Shown here one piece after another: positions 8,716 through 17,267 of a stretch of 64,000 nt of DNA (position 1 is the first letter of the stretch; every line of letters begins with the position of its first letter). The notes below the pieces were generated by a model. The model had not been told where the DNA came from and did not search any database. It was given only the letters and a program-made list of their open reading frames with translations. The DNA is from Bacillota bacterium. Lineage in GTDB: Bacteria; Bacillota; Limnochordia; Darwinibacteriales; Darwinibacteriaceae. The position numbers and the translations under genes are program-made. The stretch spans positions 233,140 to 297,139 of the forward strand of contig DURH01000020.1 of the NCBI GenBank assembly GCA_012837385.1, in the 5' to 3' direction.

Positions 8716-11067
8716 ATGAACGAAAAAAGCTTACGAGTGTTGGAATGGCCAAAGGTGCGGGAGCTTGTGGCTCAGCGCGCCAGTTTTTCCCTGAGTAAAG
8801 AGAAGATCAGCGAGATGCTGCCCCATACAGACATGGGCCAAGTTGTGCACGAGCTCGCCCTAACTACGGAAGGGGTGCGCCTGCTCTGGAAGCATGGAGA
8901 CGCACCTTTCGGTGGAGCCAGTGATATCCGGGCAGTAGTGGGGCGGGCCAAGTTAGGGGGAACCCTTGATCCTGAACAGCTGTTGTCAGTTGGGGATTTC
9001 CTCTACTGTGTGGGGCAGCTTAGGAAGTACCTTGCCGATGAGGAAGGGCCCTTGGCCGAGTATCTACAGCGCTTAGCCATGGTCACCGGCCTGCGGGAGG
9101 ACATTGAGCGCTGCATAGACCATGATGGTACAGTGCGGGATTGGGCTTCGCCGGAGCTGGGCAGAATCCGCAGCAAAATGAGGACCTTGGCTAACCGCAT
9201 AAGAGACCGCCTGGAAAGCTTAGTGCATTCAGCTGCCATGCAGAAGGTTCTTCAGGAAGCCATCATAACGGTGAGGAACGGCCGCTATGTAGTGCCTGTC
9301 AAGAGCGAGTACCGCAGCAGGTTTCCAGGTATTGTCCACGATCAGTCGGGGAGCGGTGCCACCTTGTTCATGGAACCAGCTTTTGCCGTTGAGTTAAACA
9401 ACGACCTAGCCGTGGCTGCCCAGGAAGAACAGGCTGAAGTGGAGAGGATTCTCAAGCGCTTGAGCCTTACTGTGGGCGAGCACAGCCAGGAGCTAATCGA
9501 CAGCTTGGAGGCTGTGACTGAACTGGACTGCATCTTTGCTAGGGCGCGTTTCAGCCGCGCCATCGACGGTGTGGAGCCCGAAATCAACGGTGAGGGCCGG
9601 ATCCACATTAAGCAGGGCAGGCATCCGCTCCTAAAAGGCAGTGTGGTACCCATCGATGTCTGGCTGGGCCAGGATTTCCATGTCCTGGTGATCACAGGTC
9701 CCAACACAGGGGGTAAGACTGTGACCCTGAAAACCATCGGGTTGTTCTGCCTGATGGCCCAGGCTGGTCTGCATATTCCAGCTGCTCCAGGTTCTACCCT
9801 TCCTGTCTTTGATGGAATTTACGCTGATATTGGCGATGAGCAGAGTATCGAGCAGAGCCTCAGCACTTTCTCTTCTCACATGAGCACCATAGTGCAGATC
9901 CTCGCTGAACTGCAGGAGAACTCCCTGGTTCTCTTGGATGAGCTCGGCGCCGGTACGGATCCCACGGAAGGAGCCGCTCTTGCCACTGCCATACTGGATC
10001 ACCTGCGCAGCAGAAAAATCCACACGGTGGCTACAACACATTACTCCGATCTAAAGAGTTATGCCTACACCTATGAGGGTGTGGAAAATGCCAGTGTGGA
10101 GTTTGATCTCAAGACCCTCCGGCCAACCTACCGCTTGGCCATCGGTATTCCTGGGAAGAGCAATGCCTTCGCCATCTCGAAACGGCTGGGCCTCAGTGAG
10201 GAAATTGTGGAGAGGGGCCAAGCTCTGTTGTCTGCCACCCATCATCAAGTGGAGGACCTGATTGGAGAGATGGAAAGCAGCCGCCGCCAGGCTGAACAGG
10301 ATCGCCTGGCAGCAGAGAGCCTACGCAGGGAGTATGAGGCGCTGAAGACCAAGTACGAGCAGAGGCTGCGGGAACTGGAAGAAGGGCGGCAAACGCTCCT
10401 GGAGCAGGCTAGGGAAGAGGCCCGGGCGCTCTTGGACGATGCGCAGAACGAGATCAACACCATCCTCGGACAGGTTAGGCGCATGGGCAGGGACGAGTTA
10501 GAGGAAAGCGTGAAGGAATACCGGGAGCGGATCAAATCCCGAAGTGAACAACTGCAGCAGGAGCGCAGGGAAAAGCCTAAGGCCCAAGGCCCAAAAGACC
10601 TCAAACAGGGGGAAGCGGTGCGCATCAAGAGCCTGAGGCAGACTGGTTTCGTGCTGGAAACTCCAGGTGCTGGCAGTGATGTCCTGGTGCAAGTAGGGAT
10701 CATGAAGATCACCGTCAAGCTTGAGGACTTGGAACGTATGGAAAGCCCTGCTCCACAGGAACGCAGGGCTAAAGGCGGCAGCACCTCACGGGGCCAGCTG
10801 TCGAAGAGCCTGCAGATCCGCAGTGAGATAGACCTCAGGGGGAAAACGGTGGAAGAAGGCTTGGCCCTGGTGGATAAATACCTCGACGATGCCTTCCTGT
10901 CGTCCCTGACCAGGGTGCGGTTGATCCACGGGAAGGGGACGGGTACACTGGGCGAAGCCATCCAGCGTTACCTTTCCGGGCATCCCCACGTCAAGGATTT
11001 CCGCTATGCGGAGCCGAGCCAGGGGGGCCATGGTGTTACAGTAGTGGACATCCATCCATCCAATTAA
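8716..11067 (+). CDS. mutS2: Endonuclease MutS2
   Basis: A 783-residue MutS2 protein: core and clamp helices, an ABC ATPase with Walker A GPNTGGKTVTLK (near residue 335) and Walker B SLVLLDELGAGTDP, a long coiled coil (about 515-630), and a C-terminal Smr nuclease domain with DLRGKT and LIHGKGTGTLGEAI. The mismatch-recognition domain of MutS is absent, as in the family. MutS2 suppresses homologous recombination in some bacteria and in Bacillus acts on collided ribosomes through the Smr domain. It starts 13 nt after the U32 gene and ends at a bidirectional terminator. Confidence 0.96.
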   Translation: MNEKSLRVLEWPKVRELVAQRASFSLSKEKISEMLPHTDMGQVVHELALTTEGVRLLWKHGDAPFGGASDIRAVVGRAKLGGTLDPEQLLSVGDFLYCVGQLRKYLADEEGPLAEYLQRLAMVTGLREDIERCIDHDGTVRDWASPELGRIRSKMRTLANRIRDRLESLVHSAAMQKVLQEAIITVRNGRYVVPVKSEYRSRFPGIVHDQSGSGATLFMEPAFAVELNNDLAVAAQEEQAEVERILKRLSLTVGEHSQELIDSLEAVTELDCIFARARFSRAIDGVEPEINGEGRIHIKQGRHPLLKGSVVPIDVWLGQDFHVLVITGPNTGGKTVTLKTIGLFCLMAQAGLHIPAAPGSTLPVFDGIYADIGDEQSIEQSLSTFSSHMSTIVQILAELQENSLVLLDELGAGTDPTEGAALATAILDHLRSRKIHTVATTHYSDLKSYAYTYEGVENASVEFDLKTLRPTYRLAIGIPGKSNAFAISKRLGLSEEIVERGQALLSATHHQVEDLIGEMESSRRQAEQDRLAAESLRREYEALKTKYEQRLRELEEGRQTLLEQAREEARALLDDAQNEINTILGQVRRMGRDELEESVKEYRERIKSRSEQLQQERREKPKAQGPKDLKQGEAVRIKSLRQTGFVLETPGAGSDVLVQVGIMKITVKLEDLERMESPAPQERRAKGGSTSRGQLSKSLQIRSEIDLRGKTVEEGLALVDKYLDDAFLSSLTRVRLIHGKGTGTLGEAIQRYLSGHPHVKDFRYAEPSQGGHGVTVVDIHPSN

Positions 11068-11095
11068 AAAAAGGAAGCTGATGCTTCCTTTTTTT
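11066..11095. terminator. Bidirectional terminator between mutS2 and the PBP gene
   Basis: AAGGAAGC (11071-11078) pairs with GCTTCCTT (11083-11090), flanked by A-rich and T-rich runs on both sides, so it can end transcription of mutS2 (plus) and of the PBP gene (minus). Confidence 0.85.
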
Positions 11096-13118
11096 ATTGG
11101 TTTAGGAACGGTATGCTCCGCCACCAGGGCTCTGAACAGCGGGGAGAATACTCTGTGGGTTCCGTTCCTGCAACAAAGATCTCGCGCCTGGTTTCTTCAG
11201 GCGGCAGATTGCAGTTGTCCCGCACCAGCAGACCGGTCTTGGTATCAATGAGGATGCCTTCCACTAAGCCGCTGGGCTTGGGAAAGTCGGTCACAGGATG
11301 GTTTTTGAGCGCTTCCTTCATGAAGTTGGCCCAAATAGTGGCTGCATTCCAGGAACCGTACTGCACCCCTTGATAGACCATGCGCCTTGGCGTGTCTTCG
11401 CCAAACCAGACCACGCCCACCAGGTCAGGTGTATAGCCCACAAACCAAGCATCCTGATAGTCGGAGTGGGTTCCTGTTTTTCCCGCTGCTGGCCGTCCAA
11501 TGTTGGCGTTTTTCCCGGTACCCCGTTCGATAACACCTCGCAGCATGTCAGTCATAATATAGCTGGTCTGCTCGCTGAGGACTACTTCATAGCGGGGGGA
11601 GCGTTCCTCCAGAACATTCCCGTTGGAGTCTGTCACCTTCCAGATGGCGAAGGGCTCGGTCTTAATTCCTTGGTTGGCCAGGACACCATAGGCAGTGGCC
11701 ATTTCGAGGAGAGACACCCCCTTGGTCATGCCCCCTAGAGCCAAGGGGGCGAGCCCTATGTCGTTTACCCTGCCTTGTTCCACAAAAGTGGTGATCCCCA
11801 TGCGCTTGGCATAGTCGATCACTGTTTGGGGACCCAGCTCATCCACAATCTGGGCAGCAATGACGTTTAGGGAATCCTCCAGTGCTTCCCGCACTGTGAC
11901 AGGCCCTGCAAAGGTCTGATAGTAGTTCTGGGGGCTCCAGATTTCCCCAGTGATCAGCTTGAAATCAGTAGGCTCGTCAATATACACTTTGGCGGGGGTG
12001 ATGCCATTGTCTATGGCAGCAGTGTAAGGAAACACCTTAATCGCGGATCCAGGAGAACGCAAGGCCTGCACACTGCGGTTAAAGCTGTCTTCTCCTCGGC
12101 CCCCTACCATCACTCTGATCTCGCCCGTCTGAGGCACTATGGCCAGCACAGCGCCTTGGGGCTGAGTCAGATTTCCCTCATGGTTACGGTTGACGGGCAG
12201 TCCTTCCAGCAGAGCCTTTTCGGCTGCTTTCTGCATATCTAAGTCCAGGGTGGTATAGACATGCAGCCCTCCGCTGAACACAGCCGCTTCACCGTACTTT
12301 TCAACCAGATCCGCCACCACATAATCTACAAAGTAGCGGGCTTGAACAGTACGCTGCTGCCTTTCCGCGAGCACCAGGGGTTCAGCCTTAGCAGCGGCTG
12401 CTTCCTCTGGGGTAAGGTAGCCCACTTCCTGCATGCGGCTCAGCACGAAATCTCGCCGTTCCACGGCAATGTCTGGGTTGACGAATGGGGAGTACCTAGT
12501 GGGCCAGCGAATGACACCGGCAATTAGTGCCGCTTCACTCACCGTAAGGTCCTTAGCTGATTTTCCGAAAAAGGTTCTGGCCCCAGCCTCAATGCCATAG
12601 ACACCGTGATTTAGATAGAACTCATTGAGGTAGGCTTCAAGAATCTCATCCTTAGAATACTTGCGCTCGATCTGCACAGCCCACAGAAACTCTTCGAGTT
12701 TCCGCATGATGGTCTTATTCTGGGTCAAGAACACGTTGCGGGCCAGTTGCATGGTGATGGTGCCGCCGCCCTGGGAGAAGGACCACTCTTTGAGGTTGAC
12801 CAAGATCGCCCGGCCAAAGGCGATGAAATTGATGCCGTGATGGTTATAGAACTGATCGTCTTCAATAGCCACCACTGCGTTTTTCACATGGTCGGGCAGT
12901 TCGTTAATGTCCACTGGGATGCGGTTTTCTTTGTAAAGATCCGTGATTAAGCGGCCGTGTATATCATAGATGTAAGTAGTGAAGTTTTGATGGATGTTAA
13001 CCTGGTCTAAGCTGGGAGCACTGCCTAGATAGGCGGAAACCACGCCAGCAAAGGCACCCAGTAATGTGGAACCCAGGATCACTACTATATAAATGGCTGC
13101 CGTCCGTTTCTTCACCAC
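11094..13118 (-). CDS. Class A penicillin-binding protein (PBP1A family)
   Basis: A bifunctional peptidoglycan synthase. A transmembrane segment near the N-terminus (AAIYIVVILGSTLLGAFAGV) anchors it. The GT51 glycosyltransferase domain has EDQFYNHHGINFIAFGRAI and GGGTITMQLARN; the transpeptidase has SPGSAIKVF (catalytic Ser in SxxK), SLN and GKTGTHSDYQDAWFVGYT. There are no PASTA or fibronectin domains. GTG 13118 is preferred because GGGGG lies 5 nt upstream; a longer reading from TTG 13130 adds only four residues. An extended -10 element at 13148-13156 drives it. It is transcribed away from yunB and converges with mutS2. Confidence 0.93.
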   Translation of the reverse strand: MVKKRTAAIYIVVILGSTLLGAFAGVVSAYLGSAPSLDQVNIHQNFTTYIYDIHGRLITDLYKENRIPVDINELPDHVKNAVVAIEDDQFYNHHGINFIAFGRAILVNLKEWSFSQGGGTITMQLARNVFLTQNKTIMRKLEEFLWAVQIERKYSKDEILEAYLNEFYLNHGVYGIEAGARTFFGKSAKDLTVSEAALIAGVIRWPTRYSPFVNPDIAVERRDFVLSRMQEVGYLTPEEAAAAKAEPLVLAERQQRTVQARYFVDYVVADLVEKYGEAAVFSGGLHVYTTLDLDMQKAAEKALLEGLPVNRNHEGNLTQPQGAVLAIVPQTGEIRVMVGGRGEDSFNRSVQALRSPGSAIKVFPYTAAIDNGITPAKVYIDEPTDFKLITGEIWSPQNYYQTFAGPVTVREALEDSLNVIAAQIVDELGPQTVIDYAKRMGITTFVEQGRVNDIGLAPLALGGMTKGVSLLEMATAYGVLANQGIKTEPFAIWKVTDSNGNVLEERSPRYEVVLSEQTSYIMTDMLRGVIERGTGKNANIGRPAAGKTGTHSDYQDAWFVGYTPDLVGVVWFGEDTPRRMVYQGVQYGSWNAATIWANFMKEALKNHPVTDFPKPSGLVEGILIDTKTGLLVRDNCNLPPEETRREIFVAGTEPTEYSPRCSEPWWRSIPFLNQ

Positions 13119-13147
13119 ATACACCCCCAAGGGTTAATTCCAGGACT

Positions 13148-13156
13148 ATTATAACA
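13148..13156 (-). promoter_or_regulatory. Extended -10 promoter for the PBP gene
   Basis: On the minus strand TGTTATAAT is an extended -10 with perfect TATAAT; no good -35 lies 17 nt upstream. The start of transcription would fall near 13141, just ahead of the PBP ribosome site. Confidence 0.5.
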
Positions 13157-13233
13157 TATAACTTCGGCAAATAGTCCCAAACCACTGGGGTTGCATCTGC
13201 AACTTTAGGAGCACTTGAGGGAGGTGAGCCTCC

Positions 13234-13920
13234 GTGGTACACTGGCAGGGGAAGAGCAGACCCACTTGGCGTACTTATTTAGGCCTGATACTTCTGATCC
13301 TGGTCTTGTTCGCAGTGCTGGCAACCATGGTTATGGAAAGCCGCCTAGCTCCCGTTTTGCACACTTGGGCGCGTACTAAGGCGGTGAATCTAGCCACTTC
13401 CGCCATTAACTTGGCGGTGGCGGAGATTATGGCGGGAACTATGAGCAGTGCCAAGATCGCCAGCGTAATCAGGGACGAAGTGGGCAGCCTCCAAGGAGTT
13501 CAGTATGATATGGGAGAAATAAACAGGGTGAGCAGCCAGGCCTCTCAGATGATTCTGCAGGCGTTGACTGACTTGGGTGAGGAGGCCTTTTCCATACCTG
13601 TGGGACTGCTCAGCGGTTTGGATTTCCTGGCCGCTTGGGGTCCCGGAATTCCTGTGCGGATGATTCCCGCCGGGGCTCTAACTGCAAAACCGGTGGCCAG
13701 TTTTGAAAGCGCTGGCATTAATCAAACATGGCACAGAGTGTTCCTTGATCTGCAAGTGACCATGAGGGTTGCGGCTCCCCTGATGGTAGACGAAATCGTG
13801 GTGGCAGCTCGGATCCCCATTGTCGAAGAAGTGTTCATGGGCGCAGTGCCCAGCTGGTATTTTGCTGGCCAGGAGAACCTCACCCTGAGAGATGGCCGTT
13901 TAGAGTTTCCTTTGAATTGA
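13234..13920 (+). CDS. yunB: Sporulation protein YunB
   Basis: A 228-residue protein with one N-terminal membrane segment (about 16-35) and the YunB family pattern: residues resembling SxAxNxAVxEIM after the anchor, GVQYDMGEINRVSSQASQMI in the middle and ESRLAPVLHTWARTKAVNLA after the membrane segment. In Bacillus yunB is transcribed in the mother cell under sigma-E and mutants form defective spores; its activity is unknown. The GTG start at 13234 follows GGGAGGTGA with 8-nt spacing. The LeuRS-like gene follows after 9 nt, so the pair is probably one operon. Confidence 0.85.
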   Translation: MVHWQGKSRPTWRTYLGLILLILVLFAVLATMVMESRLAPVLHTWARTKAVNLATSAINLAVAEIMAGTMSSAKIASVIRDEVGSLQGVQYDMGEINRVSSQASQMILQALTDLGEEAFSIPVGLLSGLDFLAAWGPGIPVRMIPAGALTAKPVASFESAGINQTWHRVFLDLQVTMRVAAPLMVDEIVVAARIPIVEEVFMGAVPSWYFAGQENLTLRDGRLEFPLN

Positions 13921-13929
13921 GGGTAGTTC

Positions 13930-14733
13930 ATGCAGCGCTACAATCACAGTCTGGTAGAGAGAAAATGGCTGAGTATCGTGTCCCAGGAGAAGCACCAAAA
14001 GGATAGCCTTCCGAGGGTGGGTACCGTGTTGGTTCCAGGTGATTCGGAGGCGGTGGAGCTGGAAAATGCCAGGCTCCTGGTACTGGCGGATTTCTTTGCT
14101 TCGGTTCGCTGGGGAAGGGATTTCCGGCATGAAGTGGTGAGCGGGGACGGCCGCCTGATGAGATCAATTGAGCGCCTGGGAATAATCTGGCGCCCTGCAG
14201 AGCAAGGCTGCAGCTGGGACTTTGCAGTTGCGCCCCGAGATTTCCCGCACCTGAGCGGCAGTTTGCCCTGCAGCGAAACCTTTCTGTGCGGCCGCTTGCT
14301 GGAAGGGATGGCCCTCAGTGATCTACTGCTTGACTTTGGTGGAGACGCTCTGCGCATTTACTTTTTGTTCCAGGGCCCGCCTGAGCGTGATTACAGGTTC
14401 AACTGGCGGAACTTGGTGAGTGCCCACCGCTTTGTGCAGAGGGTATGGCGCCTCGGGCAGAAGGTTGAGGCCGCAGGTTCAGAAACCCAGGAGGGCCCTA
14501 TGGCGGAGTTGGCTGGAGTGGTACAAGCCCGGATAGCTCGCCGGAAGCCCCATACCGCTCTGGCAGCCATAATGGCTTTCCTACAAAACAAAACCGCCCT
14601 CTCAGAATGGGAAGTGAGAGTGGCGGCGGATATCTTGAAGCCATTTACGCCTTTTTTGAGCGCTGAACTATTGAGCTTGGTGGCGGCGGTCCAAGATGAT
14701 GATGGTGGGCAGCGTGATCAAGCAGATCGCTAA
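13930..14733 (+). CDS. Shrunken leucyl-tRNA-synthetase-like protein without catalytic motifs
   Basis: A 267-residue protein that reads as a collapsed LeuRS. The N-terminus MQRYNHSLVERKW resembles the first LeuRS helix. Residues 36-90 track the HIGH region but the HIGH motif is replaced by ELEN. Residues 92-108 (QGCSWDFAVAPRDFPHL) resemble the LeuRS segment GSCWYFLRYIDPHNP. The KMSKS loop is lost (GMALSDLLLDFGG, 126-138). It is followed by strongly conserved DALRIYFLFQGPPERD (139-153), SAHRFVQRVWRL (164-175) and LKPFTPFLSAELL (236-248), the helical anticodon-binding domain. The editing domain CP1 is missing. It cannot be a working synthetase. It follows yunB by 9 nt, and its 3' end overlaps lgt convergently by 66 nt. 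Its role is unknown; tRNA-Leu binding is a guess. Confidence 0.78.
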   Translation: MQRYNHSLVERKWLSIVSQEKHQKDSLPRVGTVLVPGDSEAVELENARLLVLADFFASVRWGRDFRHEVVSGDGRLMRSIERLGIIWRPAEQGCSWDFAVAPRDFPHLSGSLPCSETFLCGRLLEGMALSDLLLDFGGDALRIYFLFQGPPERDYRFNWRNLVSAHRFVQRVWRLGQKVEAAGSETQEGPMAELAGVVQARIARRKPHTALAAIMAFLQNKTALSEWEVRVAADILKPFTPFLSAELLSLVAAVQDDDGGQRDQADR

Positions 14734-15405
14734 GGCGATGATCTGACTGAGCACGAAGGGTCCGTACAGTTCGCTGTGCTGGCGAATGAAGTCCAGGAAA
14801 AACCTGACCAGGGAATGGAGGAACAGCACGCGGAAAAAAGCATACCCATGGTATTTGGGAGCCTTAGCCCATTTCCAGGCCAAGGGCAGAATTACAAGTG
14901 ATGCTGCCACCTCATACAGCTGGCTGGGATGCACAGGACCTAAGCTGGTGGGAAACTCCACACCCCAAGGCAGATTAGTAGGGGGGCCATAGAGCTCACC
15001 GCTGAGGAAGTTGCCTAAACGGATGAAAACGTGGCCCACGGGAAGAATGGGTGACGCGATATCCGCGAGCTGCCAGTATTTCAGCTGGTGCTTGCGCACA
15101 TAGAAAATGCCCACTACCATAATTGTAAAGATGGCACCATGGGAAGCCATACCACCCCTGGCGAAGATCTCCGCGGGATGTTCTAAGAAATAGCGCCAGT
15201 GGGGCAAGATTGCGCCCAGCCGGCTGCCGATGAGCCCAGTAAAAGCGCTTAGGAAGTAGAGATTCTCCACCAGTCTCTGATCAAGGCCGTGGAGTTTGGC
15301 GAAATATCTGCTTATATAAAAAGCTGCCACAAACGTGCAGGCCATTAATATTCCATACCAGTAGATATCTAGTGAACCAATGCTGAAGGCTATCGGAGCC
15401 ACCAT
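14668..15405 (-). CDS. lgt: Prolipoprotein diacylglyceryl transferase
   Basis: A membrane enzyme that moves diacylglycerol from phosphatidylglycerol to the lipobox cysteine of prolipoproteins. The 245 residues contain about seven hydrophobic segments, the family motif GGMASHGAIF (residues near 85-95) and the Lgt signature RLGNFLSGELYG with its essential Arg and Asn. Start chosen at ATG 15405; a GTG at 15411 is an alternative. Its stop lies inside the 3' end of the LeuRS-like gene on the other strand. Its presence shows that lipoproteins are made, although the peptide-binding protein at 60.5 kb lacks a lipobox. Confidence 0.95.
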   Translation of the reverse strand: MVAPIAFSIGSLDIYWYGILMACTFVAAFYISRYFAKLHGLDQRLVENLYFLSAFTGLIGSRLGAILPHWRYFLEHPAEIFARGGMASHGAIFTIMVVGIFYVRKHQLKYWQLADIASPILPVGHVFIRLGNFLSGELYGPPTNLPWGVEFPTSLGPVHPSQLYEVAASLVILPLAWKWAKAPKYHGYAFFRVLFLHSLVRFFLDFIRQHSELYGPFVLSQIIALAICLITLPTIIILDRRHQAQ

Positions 15406-15480
15406 GATCACCTCGCGAACTCTGATAGAGGATTATTCCACTTTGTTCATGAAATACCTGCTCCCACAGGAGGAATAGCG

Positions 15481-16551
15481 ATGAAGAGAATTGTGTTAAC
15501 TGGGGGAGGCACGGCGGGGCATGTCACGCCGCACTTTGCCCTCGCTCCTTACCTTAAAGAAAAAGGCTGGGACATTTACTATATAGGCACCCACGAAGGA
15601 ATTGAGCGCCAGCTGGTGGGCGAACGGTTTCCGTATTACCCCATCAGTGCTGGAAAACTGCGGCGTTATTTCGACTTCAAGAATCTCAGCGATCCTTTCC
15701 GGGTCGTCAAAGGTGTAGTCGATGCCTACGGGCATCTGCGGCGCATTAAGCCTGCAGTGGTTTTTAGCAAAGGCGGGTTTGTGGCCGTGCCGGTGACAGT
15801 TGCGGCGTGGCTGCTGCGCATCCCTGTGATTCTCCATGAGTCTGATCTTACTCCCGGCCTGGCTAACAAACTCAGTCTGCCCTTTGCCCAAAAGCTCTGC
15901 GTTACCTTTCCCGAATCGGTCCACCATTTGAAAGGTCGGGCTGGTCAGAAGGTGGTGGTGACAGGAACGCCCATCCGTGCCGAGCTGTTCCAAGGGTCCC
16001 GTCAGAAGGGGCTTAAGATGTGTGGATTCAGCCCTGGGGTCCCTGTGCTTCTGGTGATGGGAGGCAGCCTTGGTTCGGCTGTTCTCAACAGAACCATCCG
16101 CGAGAACCTCCAAGAAATCACCGGGAACTATCAGATCATCCATCTCTGCGGCAGGGATAATCTCGATCCAAACGTGAGCCATCCACACTATTTCCAGTTG
16201 GAGTATGCCAACGAAGAACTGCCCCATCTCCTGGCGGCTGCAGACTTTGTGCTGTCTAGAGCAGGAGCCAACGCGATTTTCGAGCTGGCCGCGCTAGCTA
16301 AGCCCAATATCCTGGTGCCCCTTTCCAAGCAGGCCAGCCGCGGTGACCAAATCCTCAACGCCGCTTCCTTTGAGAAGCAGGGATTCAGCGTGGTTGTTCA
16401 GGAAGAAGAACTGACAGGGCGAGTTCTCCAGGAAAAGTTGGCGCTGCTGGCCCGGGAGAAGCAGAGATTTGTCGAAGCTATGGAGTCTTCTCCAATAAAG
16501 AATGGGACTGGGAGCATACTAAGGCTGATTGAGGAAGTGGCACGATATTAG
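15481..16551 (+). CDS. murG: UDP-GlcNAc:lipid I N-acetylglucosaminyltransferase MurG
   Basis: A 356-residue GT-B glycosyltransferase that adds GlcNAc to lipid I on the inner face of the membrane to form lipid II. The N-terminal loop LTGGGTAGHVTPHFALAPYL, the segment FSKGGFVAVP, GTPIR, MGGSLGSAVLN, and the UDP-binding RAGANAIFELAALAKPNILV are all seen. AGGAGGAATAGCG gives a clear ribosome site for ATG 15481. murG is normally inside the division/wall cluster after ftsW; here it stands alone, some 18 kb away from mraZ. The stop codon is inside the wrbA palindrome. Confidence 0.95.
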   Translation: MKRIVLTGGGTAGHVTPHFALAPYLKEKGWDIYYIGTHEGIERQLVGERFPYYPISAGKLRRYFDFKNLSDPFRVVKGVVDAYGHLRRIKPAVVFSKGGFVAVPVTVAAWLLRIPVILHESDLTPGLANKLSLPFAQKLCVTFPESVHHLKGRAGQKVVVTGTPIRAELFQGSRQKGLKMCGFSPGVPVLLVMGGSLGSAVLNRTIRENLQEITGNYQIIHLCGRDNLDPNVSHPHYFQLEYANEELPHLLAAADFVLSRAGANAIFELAALAKPNILVPLSKQASRGDQILNAASFEKQGFSVVVQEEELTGRVLQEKLALLAREKQRFVEAMESSPIKNGTGSILRLIEEVARY

Positions 16552-16580
16552 TTGCGATCGCAACTAATATATGGTAAAAT
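16545..16580 (+). promoter_or_regulatory. wrbA promoter with a perfect 26-bp palindromic operator
   Basis: Positions 16545-16570 are a perfect palindrome with half-site ATATTAGTTGCGA. It contains the likely -35 TTGCGA (16552-16557); after 17 nt follows the extended -10 TGGTAAAAT (TAAAAT at 16575-16580). A dimeric repressor bound there would block RNA polymerase. The TTGC/GCAA core is common in MarR-family operators, but the regulator is not encoded next door. There is no T-run, so a terminator for murG is less likely. Confidence 0.7.
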
Positions 16581-16612
16581 TTAGCTACACCATAAGGATG
16601 GGAGTGACTGGA

Positions 16613-17221
16613 ATGTCAGTTAAACTTGCCGTGATTTACTACAGTTCCACGGGGACCAACTATCAACTAGCCCAGTGGGCGAAGGAAGGAGCCGAGGAAC
16701 TGGGCGCGGAAGTGAAAGTGCTCAAAGTTCCTGAACTGGCTCCACAGGCTGCGATTGATTCCAATCCTGCCTGGAAGGCTAATCATGAAGCGACGAAAGA
16801 CGTTCCCGAGGTCCAGCTGTCCGATTTAGAATGGGCTGATGCGTATATTTTCAGTGTACCAACCCGTTTTGGCAACATGGCCTCTCAGATGCGGCAGTTC
16901 CTGGATACAACTGGTGGGCTGTGGTTCCGCGGGAAGTTGGCCAACAAGGTCGTAAGCGCAATGACTTCCGCCCAGAACCCCCATGGGGGGCAAGAAGCCA
17001 CCCTGTTGTCGCTGTATACGAACATGTACCATTGGGGCGCGATTGTTGTGGCCCCAGGCTACACTGATCCGTCCATATTTGCTGCAGGGGGCAATCCATA
17101 TGGAACTAGTGTCTCAGTGGATCAAGAAGGAAAGATGGTAGAAGACGTGGAGGCTGCGGTGAAGTACCAAGCTAAGCGGACAGTAACCGTTGCCAAATGG
17201 CTTAAGCAGGGCAAAGAATAA
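16613..17221 (+). CDS. wrbA: NAD(P)H:quinone oxidoreductase, WrbA type
   Basis: A 202-residue flavodoxin-fold protein that reduces quinones by two electrons with FMN. The FMN phosphate loop [12 protein letters not shown] lies near the N-terminus; [22 protein letters not shown] and the [12 protein letters not shown] segment are hallmarks of WrbA. ATG 16613 is chosen because the upstream ATG at 16571 lies inside the promoter; AAGGATGGGAG provides the ribosome site. The gene stands alone between a palindromic operator and a terminator, and converges with a superoxide reductase gene, which suggests a role in redox or electrophile stress. Confidence 0.92.
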   Translation: MSVKLAVIYYSSTGTNYQLAQWAKEGAEELGAEVKVLKVPELAPQAAIDSNPAWKANHEATKDVPEVQLSDLEWADAYIFSVPTRFGNMASQMRQFLDTTGGLWFRGKLANKVVSAMTSAQNPHGGQEATLLSLYTNMYHWGAIVVAPGYTDPSIFAAGGNPYGTSVSVDQEGKMVEDVEAAVKYQAKRTVTVAKWLKQGKE

Positions 17222-17240
17222 TAGGAGTTTGAAGAGTTAA

Positions 17241-17267
17241 GGGCAGGATAACCTGCCCTTTTTTTTT
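17241..17267. terminator. Terminator between wrbA and superoxide reductase
   Basis: GGGCAGG (17241-17247), loop ATAA, CCTGCCC (17252-17258), nine T. It is strong for wrbA; on the minus strand the AA before the stem is too short for a good U-run. Confidence 0.85.

Noticed and set aside
16545-16570. Palindrome as terminator of murG
   Set aside because: The repeat is perfect with no loop and no T-run, and it contains a properly spaced -35 for wrbA, so an operator explains it better.
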